64,000 bases of DNA from Hypholoma sublateritium FD-334 SS-4. Lineage: Eukaryota; Basidiomycota; Agaricomycetes; Agaricales; Strophariaceae. The notes beneath the pieces were generated by a model, which had not been told where the DNA came from, ran no database searches, and was given only the letters and a program-made list of their open reading frames with translations. Position 1 is the stretch's first letter. Every line of letters begins with the position of its first letter. The stretch is from contig KN817549.1 of assembly GCA_000827495.1 (NCBI GenBank), positions 38,164 through 102,163 on the forward strand, in the 5' to 3' direction. Position numbers and translations under genes: made by a program. This document shows, in pieces, positions 20,620-31,929 of this stretch.

Positions 20620-22253
20620 ATGAACTCAACAGTTGTCGTCGGCAGGCTTGGTCGCGGCAGGCTAGCGTCTATCACCCGCGCAGAGATCCGTAGTGCACGC
20701 TCGTCTCTCGTGTCAACACGTTCGGCAATGGCACAGCGGACTTTCTTCACTATCATCCAGCAGGGACAAGAGGGATGGCGCCTCAGGTAAGCGCTGGTGT
20801 ATTTTCTTCATTTTCCGCGTGATAAGAATGCTCTATTTCAGTCTTGGTCGCGACCCGGTGAAGCTGACGCCGGGGCTGAACATCAAAATCCCGTTTTACC
20901 ACACGTTGACGGTGCTTGACGTCCGAGAGTCGTCCGTGAACATCCCCAATGTATGCCTCCACTCACGTACCACACGACTTGCCCTAATCATTTTCTCTGT
21001 AGCTTCCAGGATATACCGCAGATAATGTTGGTTTCAGCTGACACAATTTGTCTGTGTATTTTATGTAAAATACAAATTTCGTCCCTTTGCTAGGTGCCCG
21101 TCCTCTGTTCGGGATCGCTCTTCTACCGCATCACCGACAGTTATAAGGTTTTTATTGCACCTCTCCATCATTGCAGTAAATTAAATACTGATACGTTCTA
21201 TTTCCACAGGCAACATTCGCGGTTTCTGAGGTTGAACGTAATGTGCAAAATATTGGCACATCAGCTATGCGGTCTATCCTTGGGACATTCACCTATGATA
21301 AGGTGTGGTTTGCTCTATGGAAGATCCACAGCGCAAATGTCACATATTCACCTTTTTACACCAGGTCATCGCCGACAGAAATGAATTGAACGAGCAACTA
21401 AACCAAGTTATTGGAAACTCTATAGCAGTGCGCAAAACTATCTCGAAAATCGAGCATACTACTAATCTATGTTGGCGCAGAACTGGGGAGTAGAATGTAC
21501 CCGATTTGAAGTGCAGTCCTTCCAGCCCGCCAACCGCGAAGTCGAGGTCAGTTATTTGTTCTGTACACCTATATCTCGAAGTCATCATATTTATGCGCTC
21601 TGTATCCCTGGCTTCAGAGACAATTGGAGCTGCAAATGGAGGCAGAGCGAAACCGGCGCAAGCAATTGCTCGACACGCAGGCTCAGATAAACGTCGCAGA
21701 GGGCCAGAAGCAGCGGGTCATCTTGGAGTCTGAGGGACACGTATGAGCTATTCATCTTCTGCTTCGTATCACACATAATTCATAGTCCTCACCCACAGCT
21801 CGAAGCCAAGTCCAACGAAGCTGATGCAGCCTATAAAACTGTCTTCCGTGAAGCCGAAGCCCGGTGCGTCTCCCACTACTCACACGTAGGCATGACTGAC
21901 ATATTTCCCGTATGACCCACAGGCAACAGCAGTCCCTGATGGAGGCCGCCGCTATCGCGAAACAGGTCGAGAACATCGCACAGGCGCTCTCACCGAACAA
22001 GGACGCCGTTACGTCTGAGGACCGCAAATTCGCGCTCGCCACGCTCGTCGAGCTGCGCCGGCTCGACCAGCTGCAGGCAATCGCGAAGAGCAAGAGCAAC
22101 TCAACGTACTTCTTCGGAGATAAGGCAGCGCTCGGGGCGGCGAACGACGCATTCAACGTGGACTACGCGCAGGCAGTAAAGCGTGGTATGGAGAAGACGC
22201 CCGTAGGGGCTCCGAGCCCTGCCGTCGGGCCCGTCGCCGCGTCCGTGGCATAG
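20620..22253 (+). CDS. SPFH/band-7 (stomatin-like) protein
   Basis: Ten exons: 20620-20786, 20842-20950, 21003-21026, 21094-21147, 21210-21302, 21365-21427, 21481-21546, 21618-21740, 21799-21863 and 21923-22253, giving 364 residues. The N-terminus is Arg/Ser-rich (RLGRGRLASITRAEIRSARS), as in a mitochondrial presequence. The band-7 domain follows: LGRDPVKLTPGLNIKIPFY, LDVRESSVNIPN, TADNVPVLCSGSLFYRITD, FDYDKV-like FTYDKVIADRNELN and NWGVECTRFEV. Then comes a long charged helix (LELQMEAERNRRKQLLDTQ, INVAEGQKQRVILESEG). This layout is that of stomatin-like protein 2, a mitochondrial inner-membrane scaffold that binds cardiolipin and prohibitins, but the protein is divergent. No clear transmembrane segment precedes the SPFH domain. 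Two introns use weak donors (GTTGGT and GTTTTT). Confidence 0.88.
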
Positions 22254-22799
22254 GGCGATTCCGGGTCTTGATCGAGAACTTCTCCATAATCTCCAGCTGT
22301 GCTTTATGCTTTCGCTCTCAATCCCCATTTCATTTTCTAGTATTTACTGTACACCGTAATATGTATCACAGCACCTCCACTCTTGTCCCGGCATACTTAT
22401 GTAGCAGTATTGGATCAATAGTCTATCAAATAATGTATATCCCTATGTGCTCACTGTAAGTTCAAAACAGAATTGGACGCATCCTGCGCGATTCTCGCGT
22501 GCACTGGTAATAGAAGTTGTATCGAGGAGTATACTTACTCCAAACTTACTCAAAAACTATGTTCTTTAGTTACCGTTGAGTTGCCGACAACTTATAGATG
22601 CCACGTGATCTAATTAACTCGAGCACCGTTCCGGCTAACTTAAATCCTTTCAAACTTTGACCCCCACCGCCACGGTCCACCGGCTTTACGCACAGAACAG
22701 GGAGCTCTCAGCTCAACACCCAGTACAGTGTCTTATTGACATCCACCTGAAGTTAGCCACCTTGAAGGCTGCATTATTCAGCTAAGGAACTAACTACCA
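22254..22799. other. Intergenic, promoter side of elongin C
   Basis: 546 bp of AT-rich sequence containing the SPFH gene 3' region and the elongin C upstream region. No coding pattern or repeat is recognised. Confidence 0.5.
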
Positions 22800-23450
22800 A
22801 TGTACGCATCCTACTACTGGCAACATCATTGAACGCGCCTTCACCTGTTACACCAAAGGGAACGCAACGGGAAGGCCACATCTGACTCCAAGGAGTCCCA
22901 ATGGGTTCGGCTGCAAAGCACGGACGGGTTTTCGTATCTCGTCAAGCGCAAGGTAGCCGAGGCAAGTGGCACGGTACGAAACATGCTGGACTCAGAAGGT
23001 GCGCAGTTTCTCAGCGCGGAAGACCCGCCCGCGCCCTCATAGGTGAAATACGTTCTCATCTTTGTATGCAGCTGGTGGGTACTCGGAAGCGCTAACTGGC
23101 GTATGCGAGATCACGGAACGGTACGCCCTTGGTCAGCGTCTGAGCGACGACCGCCTGAAGTGTTTGTTTCAGGGGAATCATTGTTGAAAAGCTGGTTGAG
23201 TACATGAGCTTCAAGACGTACTATGAAACTGTCAATACAAAAGATGACGTTCCCGTCAAGGAGTTTATGGAACGCATCCCGCCAGAGATCGTACTCGAGC
23301 TGTCAGTATATGTACAGATAGCTATATTCTTTCGTTCCTGTGCTGACGCTGGTTTTTCACCAGGTTGTTGGCGGCAGATTATCAAGAAAGTATGTTGCTA
23401 CCTTCCAGTTTTGTACCACACCGCTATACTTACCTTCGATATCAGTGTAA
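22800..23450 (+). CDS. ELC1: Elongin C
   Basis: The protein is 116 residues, built from 22800-22801, 22859-22998, 23072-23120, 23173-23301, 23364-23389 and 23446-23450. The SKP1/POZ fold of elongin C is clear: WVRLQSTDGFSYLVKRKVAE, ASGTVRNML, then GIIVEKLVEYMSFKTYY and RIPPEIVLELLLAADY at the end. In animals elongin C links BC-box proteins to Cul2/5 ligases. In fungi it partners Ela1-type proteins and RNA polymerase II turnover. The start codon appears to be split: AT at 22800-22801, an intron with GTACGC...AAAG, then G at 22859. No in-frame ATG exists between the upstream stop (22830-22832) and the conserved domain. The last exon holds only the final two bases of Met and the stop. Confidence 0.9.
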
Positions 23451-23882
23451 ACAAGACCTTCGCCTTCGCCTTCCACCAATGCATCTCGTGAGAGAAAAAT
23501 GTATCTCATGATTGAAAAGGCAGGGATTGATCCTTCGATTCCTCAAAATTGACTAGACAGGTCGTCTGGTCTGCTCGTTCCCCTAAATCCTTAAATTACG
23601 CGTGGACACTAGGAAAGGAAAACCAACCTTGGCAGAGTACGTTTCATGACTTCTGCGCCAACAGAATATTTCAAGTACTAGATTGTATTGATTGATAAAT
23701 ATATGTATCAGCGAGGTATCTTGAAAACAAACAATACAGAACAAACAAGACACCGCCAAAAATTCCACCCAAGATCCACAGCAACTATCCAATTGTACAC
23801 ATAAACTCTTCCTCTTTTCTAGCACACACAGAGCACACGGTGGCATCAATCTGGCATCACGCAATCGTCAGCAGCAGCGCGG
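23451..23882. other. Convergent 3' region of elongin C and calcineurin A
   Basis: 432 bp between two stops facing each other. AT-rich stretches near 23680-23760 are suitable for polyadenylation on both strands. Nothing else is seen. Confidence 0.5.
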
Positions 23883-26242
23883 TCAAAACGCGGTCCCATG
23901 CCGTTTCAACCCACCGGGGCGCGACGCGACGCTGCGGCCTCGTGCGATCCTCTCCGCAAGCTTCTCGACGACACCGCCTTCGTCGTCGTCTTCGTCGAGC
24001 GTACGCTTTATCAAGTCCTCCATGTCCATCCCGTCTGCGGACGAGCGCCGGCTCGTGTTCCGCATGCTCGGGACCGGGAAGATCGTCGGGCGGTGCGTGT
24101 CGAACTCGGGAAGGCGCTCGTTGTTGATGTCGGAGCGGCGGCTGTGCAAGAGAAAATGGAAGTGGTGAGTGAAAGTTTGTGGATCGATAAGGGACAAAAG
24201 ATACGCACGCATCGGCGAATGAGCGAATGCTCCTATTGATCCTTGTACCGTGGACTGACAGCCCGTCCGCTCCCGGTCGGCTGACCGCTGTTGACGAACC
24301 TGCTTCGAGTTCTGTCGCATTTTCTGCTTCCTCTCTGTTCATGGTAACAACATCAAAGATGGTAAGCACAAGAGGAAGGGAGAGCAAGACGGGGGGGAGC
24401 ATGAAACGCACCGTAAGAGTTGGAACACCTTTTGCATCTTCCCCACGGCCAGGATTTTTTTCTTGATGAGCTGCCGGCGTGCAGCTAGATCGTCCTCTGA
24501 AGGGCGAATAGCTTGTGCGTCTCCTTCGTCGGAGTCTGATTCGTCCAGTTCCTCCCGGCTGCATATACTCAGGATGGCAAGCAACATTTCCGTAACTGTG
24601 CAACTGTCAGCGCAGTTGACCCGGTATCGCAAAGAACGCACTTTTTTGCCCGACGAACGGCAAACTCCAAGTGAAAGCATCCATGAAATTGGGCAACCAG
24701 TATGGATGCGACGTAGAGTTGTATTGCCGGATGGTAATGTTCTTGTTCGCGTACTTCAGGATCGCGCCCCGGTTGCGGTACACGTCGAGGTAATTGGGGG
24801 CGGAGAAGATGGTGATCACCGACGGGAAGTTGCGCTTTGGCGTCTTGCGGTACATGGTGTATCTACCATGGTGTAAGTTGAGAACGTATGCTGGAACAAG
24901 TTACGCACCCTGCATCTTGCGCCTCGTGTCCCCGGATGAGCGTGAGCAAGCTGTTCCGGTCGAGGAACTGGCACACGGCTTCATATCTGGTCAACGGAGA
25001 TAATTTGTCAGGAATCCCGCAAATCTTCGGCGCACGCACGTGTAGAAGAATGAACAGCCCCGCGTTGCGTTGTGTGTGAAGGTGGTCCCTTTATCCAGTG
25101 CAGGCCCTGACGGGCTTGGCTCTGTCTCGTGTCCAAAATTTACAATTGGATCCGACCACAGTAGGTCGCACAGCATCCCATGGGAACCAGGCTCCTGGAA
25201 GCGGTTGATCTACGCTTTCATTAGTTACCTGAGTGATTGGGTTGTGGCAAACATACCGATGCGAGGTCGTTGAGGGTAACCAATTGCGGCGAGAGTCCAC
25301 CATGGACACAGAAGAACTTACCATCGACGAGCGCAGCAATGGGCAATGAACAGAAAGAACGCAGACACGCTTCATACACGCTTTCAGAGTATTTGTGGAG
25401 GCCTGTATTCTAGATTAGACTTTGCCTTCACAACAAAAGGCTAGCGACGCACATTCGCGCTTGAAAGTGAAGTATTCAGTAAGGTGGCGACATTCGTGGT
25501 TGCCTCGTAGCAGTACTATCCGATTTGGGTGGGCAATTTTGAGGGAGTAGAGATATAGCAGACACTGATCCAAAGTGAGGAACGAAACAACGACACAAGA
25601 CAATGACACACCTCAATTCCAAAGTCGCCTCGATCGACATAGTCACCCAGAAAGAGATATACGCTGTCCTGGAGTGTACCGCCCACTTCAAACAGCTTCA
25701 TCAAGTCGTACTGCGTGTCGCAATCAGAGCCCGCCTCCTGATCCTAGTGAGTGACTCACATATTGGCCATGAATGTCCCCACAGACTAGAACTCATCAAA
25801 ATCCCATTGGTTCGATAGAAAAATGGATACAGACTGGTGACCGGGCTGCGTACGGGGACCATGTTTGCCTCGCGAGAGAAGATGTTCGTCGCCTGCTCGA
25901 GGATGAAGATCGCCTGCGCCTCCTTTAGCCGACCTTCGCGGATGAAGTGCGTCTTGAGGAAGTCACAGTTGACCTTGCGCTCCGGACCATCCTGTACGTA
26001 TAACTCGTGGTCCGTGGGCTTGTTCGCCACTGGTTGCGGCACCTGCGACATGATTGGTATCAGGAGATCGTGTACGGGCGCGTCGTATCGCATTGCTGCC
26101 CGCGTACCTGTGGGACAGGCCGTGCTCTCATATCAGCATTGGCTTGCGGTATCGGTGTCGGCGGAGCGGCGGTGTTGTGGTTTGGGTTTGCGTAGACATT
26201 CTGTCCGCCGGCAGAGGGGTTGCGCCTGTGTTCCGCGGACAT
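23883..26242 (-). CDS. CNA1: Calcineurin catalytic subunit A (PP2B)
   Basis: Twelve exons on the minus strand: 26242-26108, 26042-25835, 25785-25760, 25710-25612, 25564-25453, 25402-25257, 25209-25040, 24986-24909, 24862-24642, 24595-24412, 24334-24209 and 24141-23883, giving 587 residues. The start [10 protein letters not shown] is chosen because an upstream TTG is not a usual start. Metallophosphatase motifs are complete: CGDIHGQ (about 116-122), GDYVDRG (about 145-151), LLRGNHE (about 174-180), then HGGLSP and SAPNY. A calcineurin B-binding helix follows (VTEMLL-type, here [10 protein letters not shown]), then a basic calmodulin-binding segment ([20 protein letters not shown]) and an autoinhibitory stretch ([12 protein letters not shown]). 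The enzyme is the calcium/calmodulin-activated Ser/Thr phosphatase that controls Crz1-type signalling and stress tolerance. Confidence 0.97.
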
Positions 26243-27838
26243 GCTCAGGCAGGGTTGGGCGCTAAATGGGCGGTGGGACTTTGAAAGAGAGGGTCGGATT
26301 TCCAAGGTACTGGTATGTTCAAATCAGAGAGGAGTCTGCTGAATTGCTGTGGAAGGCAAGTTGAAGAAATACTCCAATTTTGAATTCGACTTCAGTTCTA
26401 GGACAGTGTTTGGCAATGTTATTAGAGCATCGTGTTGTTGGTGCCCACAACGCTGTGCGTATCCTGTGCACGTCTTGCGCATGGAATCCAGCTATATTAT
26501 TATGCCAGGGCATGGGGTGAGGCGTGAGCGGGAGTCAGAAGGGAGGTGAACATGGTGGGTTGGCCCACAGCTTTTATGCGGTGCACAGTTCAAGTTTGTA
26601 TCCGTCGAGGCTGTGCCATGAAATCAGTGGACGTGCCAGCGGATCCGAGCGGCACTACAAAATAGTTGACCCGTTCGTCATATACGTACTTGGGGGTCGT
26701 ATTTCGCCCGAGAAACAAGACGCTTTAGCAAACTTTAGCAGTCGTATAGCTCATGATACAACCAGGTGAGAGTGCTCGGAAATTGACAGACAGTAATGAT
26801 AAATCCCTGTCACTGAGCATCTGCAGTACTTATATTGACAGCGAACTCGGAAATTTTTTTGATTTAACTTACTTTCGTCGGACTAAGTATGAAATCCGAA
26901 CGTAATAAACATAGTCTTTTACTGGATGATTTATCCTGAACGGTCATTCCCGGACCATTCTCGTTTAGTATTGATTGATTGATCCCACTTATGGGAGCTT
27001 TGGGGTGTAACTTGGGTGAAAGATGTATGCAAGACCTCGTATGACATGTTTTTGAGATTTCAGTAATAGTCTTTCACACCTTCCAATTCCAGGGAGACCT
27101 GATATACGCTTCAACCACAGGCCTTGCTAGCAAAGGGCGAGGCTGCATTTCATGTGAAAAATGAATGCAAAAAGCCAGTTTTGTATATCCTGTCATGTTG
27201 CTCTGCCATGTTGCTCTACCACGCTGTATCTGATTCAGATCAATGAACGAGGTATGTCTTGTCTGCCATATTTTAATTACCTAGCAAATAGCAATGACTC
27301 ACGGGATGTGTCTGAACATATTTAGGCACTTATAAATAGAATTCGAGAAGTGCACTAGAGGGAAAGGAGGGAAACCTGAGGTCATCGAAAGACATTTGAT
27401 CAAGGGCTTAGGTGGTCAACTCAATGGCAAAAATCATGCTTGCGTCATATCCTTGGTGCAAAAAACTACTGAAAATCGGAAATACCGGCAAATGATTTGA
27501 ATAATGTATATTTGAGGAAGGTTGAGTTGCTTCTTCGATACTCAGAAACTTCCAGATAATTCCATTAGATATTCCATGAATTTATTGTTGGATGGCCGAG
27601 GTTATGCCCAACGTTTGGTATACCAGAGCACCAACGCATCTTGGTCGAGTAGGAAGTTTAAATTGGAAGCAAGATCTATAAATAGACATGTCTATTAATG
27701 GAACTTCAATTTGCAAATCCGGGAGCTTGGGGCCACAAGAAATTAGACACTAATGATGAGAAACGAATGTAGTATATACACGTTCATCAAGAACAGCAAT
27801 TTTAACAAATGGGAATTGAATCATATTTATCAAGTCAC
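26243..27838. other. Gene-poor stretch upstream of calcineurin A
   Basis: 1.6 kb. The left part is the calcineurin promoter and leader. The rest is AT-rich single-copy-looking DNA up to the end of the Ser-rich gene. Short open frames (for example 26349-26549) have no recognisable pattern. Confidence 0.5.
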
Positions 27839-29665
27839 CTAATTCCAATGCTCAAACCGGTGATAATTTTGTTTACAGCCGGCCTGCCAGCCTGAGGCAT
27901 CGCAGTCAGAGTACCACGGCATCTGAGGCAATTGTCCACGTAGTTCCATAATTACTCTGTTTTGTTCCTCAATCCTCTGCACGTAAGGTTGCAATTGGTA
28001 CGGCGCCATCTCGCTAAACAACTGGAAGAGATTGTAGAGTTTTTGCGCGCTAAGATTGCCATTCGGTTCCTCGATAAGCGCACGCGTGTTGAGAAGAGGT
28101 TTCGGTACAGCGTGGCTCGGCGGTGGGCAAACGCTCTCACATTGGCAGTGATCTTCAGATATTGAAGGGGGGATGGCGCTGCTTATTGTTGGAATACTGA
28201 GAGCGGAGCTTGTTGACTCAACAAATGTGTGCGCATTGTAAGGAGATTGTGGTTTCCGATTTCTCTTCACACTAGAATGGTCGCACCCTAAGCTGTAGCT
28301 CTTGGTGCTAAAGCTCGGAGTAATATTATACATTGGTGATGTACTGGGGCTATACTCTGGGACAGTTTTCGAGGTACACACTCTGTAATATGAGGGTTGG
28401 GTCGTCGGTGACGAGTGAATTTTCCCTATATCATGACTGTTAGCACTCGCGGAAGACAGGTCGCTCGACAGTGCTGGTGAATTGGTGCTGTGGTTTGGCA
28501 CCTTCAAATACGAGGAGGCTTTGTGGGATAACTCCTCGGCAGTGTGGCTTGCCAATGGTGATCGTCTCTGCCATACATCGTGTCTGTCGACGCTTTCCAA
28601 AGGGTTGAAACCGTAGAATGCCTGCATATCACGGCTGCATTTTGGTACTTCCACAGCTATGCGCGCATTCAAAGGGCATCGTGGAAGGGATCGGATCACC
28701 GGAGTAGAGCTTCTCCTCGCAGAACTGTGTCTCTGAATATTCTCCCGTTGAGGACTTCTATGAAGATCCGGTGTGCTGGGGCTGCGGTTTGGAGCTCTCA
28801 AAAGCGGGTGTGAACTGATTTGAAGTTGTGGTATGGGATGGCTCGTCAATGGAGAGTATCTTTCCCTTTGACTGTGACTGTCGGTACTCTCCAGCCCTGA
28901 CATGTGAGTGTCGGTGAAAGCTCGCACGACTATGCTCCTACTTGAATCCTCTAGAGATGTGTGCGCTGCAAGAGGTGGTTGAGGTACGGGGTGAAGCGCT
29001 GTCGACGAGTGAGCCCCGTTCCACGTGTGGGGGCTCACGGAGTTCCCCAAAGAGGGGTCGCTTTGGATGCTATACTCCGAGGAAGAGCCCGTGTATACAC
29101 ACTCGATGAGAGGAGAGCGGACTGGTGTAATTAATCCCTCTCTCCTACGTACGGGGTACGATTTGTCCGTGCGACGTGCTGGGGGATTGTAGGGGCCGAT
29201 AGATGCACCGACGCCACTGTCCGCGCTCTGGAATGACGAGCAAGGTGATCCTGGATACAATGTCTCGTAACTAGGAGGAGACTCTGAGCATCCTAATTTC
29301 TCGCTTGCGAAACTTCCCGGATTATTCTGTTCGTTGTGAGTTACGAAAGGTGTCGGCCATTCATTCATAAAAGCATGCCTAAGCGTCCTTTTGCTTCTTC
29401 TAAGAAGGCCGAGCTTGCATTTCGGTGAGGTTTTTTGTGGATGATATACCATACTATTACGGGTTGGAGCCTGTTTTTTCAATGACTTGATCTGGAATAA
29501 AAGTTTTAGTATGCTGAATAAATGTAGCCGGAAGCAGTCTAAGTTTGTGGGCGCCACGGTAGTCCTGTCTCTCCAGGTTGAATCTTTCTCTTGGTAATTC
29601 CCTGGGATAGTTCCTAACGATGTTTCGCCGAATAGACTATAGGGACGCCTCTCATTTTTGGGCAT
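27839..29665 (-). CDS. Ser/Pro-rich protein of unknown function
   Basis: A long minus-strand frame starts at the ATG at 29665 (MPKNERRPYSLF) and ends at 27839, 608 codons if unspliced. The sequence is dominated by Ser, Pro, His and Thr (many SP and SPxS dipeptides, likely phosphosites) with no globular domain. A C-terminal piece (YVQRIEEQNRVIMELRGQLP) may form a short helix. The N-terminal part contains a PPSY motif (SPPSYETLY). A stretch around 29480-29560 looks like an intron: GT at about 29560, a TACTAAA branch site and a TTATTCCAG end, all in frame. The true protein may therefore lack about 25 residues. Freedom from stops over 1.8 kb makes it a likely real gene. Function unknown. Confidence 0.55.
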   Translation of the reverse strand: MPKNERRPYSLFGETSLGTIPGNYQEKDSTWRDRTTVAPTNLDCFRLHLFSILKLLFQIKSLKKQAPTRNSMVYHPQKTSPKCKLGLLRRSKRTLRHAFMNEWPTPFVTHNEQNNPGSFASEKLGCSESPPSYETLYPGSPCSSFQSADSGVGASIGPYNPPARRTDKSYPVRRREGLITPVRSPLIECVYTGSSSEYSIQSDPSLGNSVSPHTWNGAHSSTALHPVPQPPLAAHTSLEDSSRSIVVRAFTDTHMSGLESTDSHSQRERYSPLTSHPIPQLQISSHPLLRAPNRSPSTPDLHRSPQRENIQRHSSARRSSTPVIRSLPRCPLNARIAVEVPKCSRDMQAFYGFNPLESVDRHDVWQRRSPLASHTAEELSHKASSYLKVPNHSTNSPALSSDLSSASANSHDIGKIHSSPTTQPSYYRVCTSKTVPEYSPSTSPMYNITPSFSTKSYSLGCDHSSVKRNRKPQSPYNAHTFVESTSSALSIPTISSAIPPSISEDHCQCESVCPPPSHAVPKPLLNTRALIEEPNGNLSAQKLYNLFQLFSEMAPYQLQPYVQRIEEQNRVIMELRGQLPQMPWYSDCDASGWQAGCKQNYHRFEHWN

Positions 29666-31929
29666 GCGCACGGACAATTTGAATTATCCCTTGATCGTAT
29701 TGGGACCGCTCTGGCGATACCTTGTCGGAGAAATGTAGAGAAAATGTTAGGAATTATTCCGGTACCGACGCTCGAAAGGAACCTTATATCATTCATGAAA
29801 CTCAATAACACACCTTTTCTCCTTGACCATCAGAGCGCTGTGCTTGCACATCTATTTATACTAATATACTTGTTAAAGCCACAGCTCTGAGTAGTGCACC
29901 TCTGTACAGCACATTCTAAGTCGAGTGCTCTGTGAGCTGTGGGTTGCTACATCTCATGATTTATTGGTGTATAGAATGCCTCAAGGCCTTCCGGATATGC
30001 CGTAGTGATCCAAATGAAGAAATAAGCGCCCATCTCGGAAGGTAGAATGCGGTCACGTGGTGTTTATTTTTTGTCAACATACAAATACCACGCTGCCCAC
30101 TTTAGCAAACGTCAACCTGTATGATATCAGTTCTGACTGAAGGCTAAGCGGAGAGAAAGCCCGAGCTTCCAAGGTACGAGGCAAGGTGCTCGTTGATTCC
30201 GTCTCTACAGCTCATGACTATCTTTGAATTCCCCGGCAGCAACAGCCTGACTCCGAACGCCATGTACGCTCAGCGCTGTGGCGCCACAGAGTCCTCTCAG
30301 GCGTTGATTGAATTCAGATGCAAGCTACAGCGTCCAAAGAGCAGTGCCATAGAGCCAAAATAAACTTCCCAGCTCTAATGGTGGACGCTGTCCCCTGGCC
30401 GGCAAGGGCGCACTGCACATTGCAGCTGTCCCCTGTATTTGCTGGCAGATTCAGCGCACACCGCTGAGAACGCACGACGTCGGATAACCGCGACGCTTCG
30501 TGAGCGTGCGATTAACAGCGCAGCCTATCCTAGTGGGAATACTGTACGATGGTGGCACAATCACCGGACGCGACACGAAGTGTGGCGCACCGCTCTCTGG
30601 TTCGCGTGAAGGTTAACGGCGCGCGCGGTCAGTAGAAGGGTTCACCTTTCATGGATATGGGGATATAGGCCCTACACCCCAAATGGTGAGTGATTTTGTT
30701 CTGCGCCTGGCCTATTTGGCGCGATGCGTCGCGCCGCGTCCCGACTCCCGACGAGGCTCTGGAATTCAATGCGGTCGCATCGGACTTGTCCTTGGAGAAT
30801 TGCATTTGCGAATCTCGGATGGGGATGTCAAGCTTAAAGGGCAGAAAATTGACACGGGACCCCGTGAATTTGACAAAGTGTGAGGGGAGGTTCTTCCGCG
30901 CTGGGATTCACACGCAGTATTCGCGCGTTCTGGAGGCCACGGCAACTTCACGGCCATTTTTGAGCCACGACGAACCTTGTTCAATGATTTTGGTAAGGAC
31001 GACGGCTTATTATCCTCATGGCAAGAGCCACGCAGTACTTGTACTGCTCGCAATGGCATGGTAGTAATGGTGGGTTGAACTCGTGCTCCGATTTGGCCCG
31101 ATCTGTGCAAATTTTGTAAAAGTCAATCCACCCTCCATCTGTGTTTTCAATTTAAGTCCAACGCTTATCTCGAGCAGTCCACCCGAAATTCAAGTCGACG
31201 GTGTCGGGCACTAAAGCGCGCCTTGAGGCGCCTTGCCAACTATAAGTTTCTTTGTACCGCAGGGGCCAGGGTAACACCAACATACACGATCAATCCAGGA
31301 ACTGCTGTCAACTCGAAATTTGCGCCTCCTCCTGACTCCATGTCGCTGACTGCTCCTGTCCTGCGCTGCGGTTGCGCACTTAGCTTTGATCTATATCCGT
31401 TCTTCGGTGCTAGTCTGATGTGCTTTGGTTAGTGAAATCTCCATCCTAGGCAATCCGACGCGAGCGTGTCCGAGTTCGTACATCCAAGCTCTGGCGCACA
31501 CGGATTTGTCGCCGGTGCGTTGGTTCGGGGAACTAATTCGAGGAAGACCTCAGACAAAGTGACCGAGACACGTACACCCTCTTGGCTGGTATTCTCTGGG
31601 TTGTGTGTCTGGAAGGGTGATGCAGCATGACACGGAAGCAGGATTGATTGACGAGCACCGAAGTAATCACGATCTGCGTTATTTCTTAGGCTGTAGCTTG
31701 CAGTATCTGGGTTGTCTGTTAATTCGATATGCCCAGAAGGATTTAACTTGACATCTGGCAGCACTGGCATCTGGGACGTTGGCGGTGGCGAAATCAGGCG
31801 TACGCTCGTGAATCCTAGAGCTTGGGCGCGAGTTCGCTTATCTTATCATTTTTTTCTATTTTTCGTTCGTTCAAAAACGAAACCCCCCTTCATCTTTCCC
31901 ATCATCTTTACTGCCACAGAACAAAATTC
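29666..31929. other. Gene-poor stretch between the Ser-rich gene and the O-methyltransferase
   Basis: 2.26 kb. Open frames such as 30690-31064 (124 codons) have no family pattern or splice support. Just before 31930 there is a pyrimidine-rich tract (31835-31920), common in fungal promoters. Confidence 0.45.

Noticed and set aside
23857..24603. 248-codon minus-strand frame
   Set aside because: It is an out-of-frame reading of calcineurin exons plus introns; the correct frames carry the conserved protein.
30690..31064. 124-codon plus-strand frame in the 2.2-kb gap
   Set aside because: No recognisable family, no splice sites, composition like the surrounding DNA.
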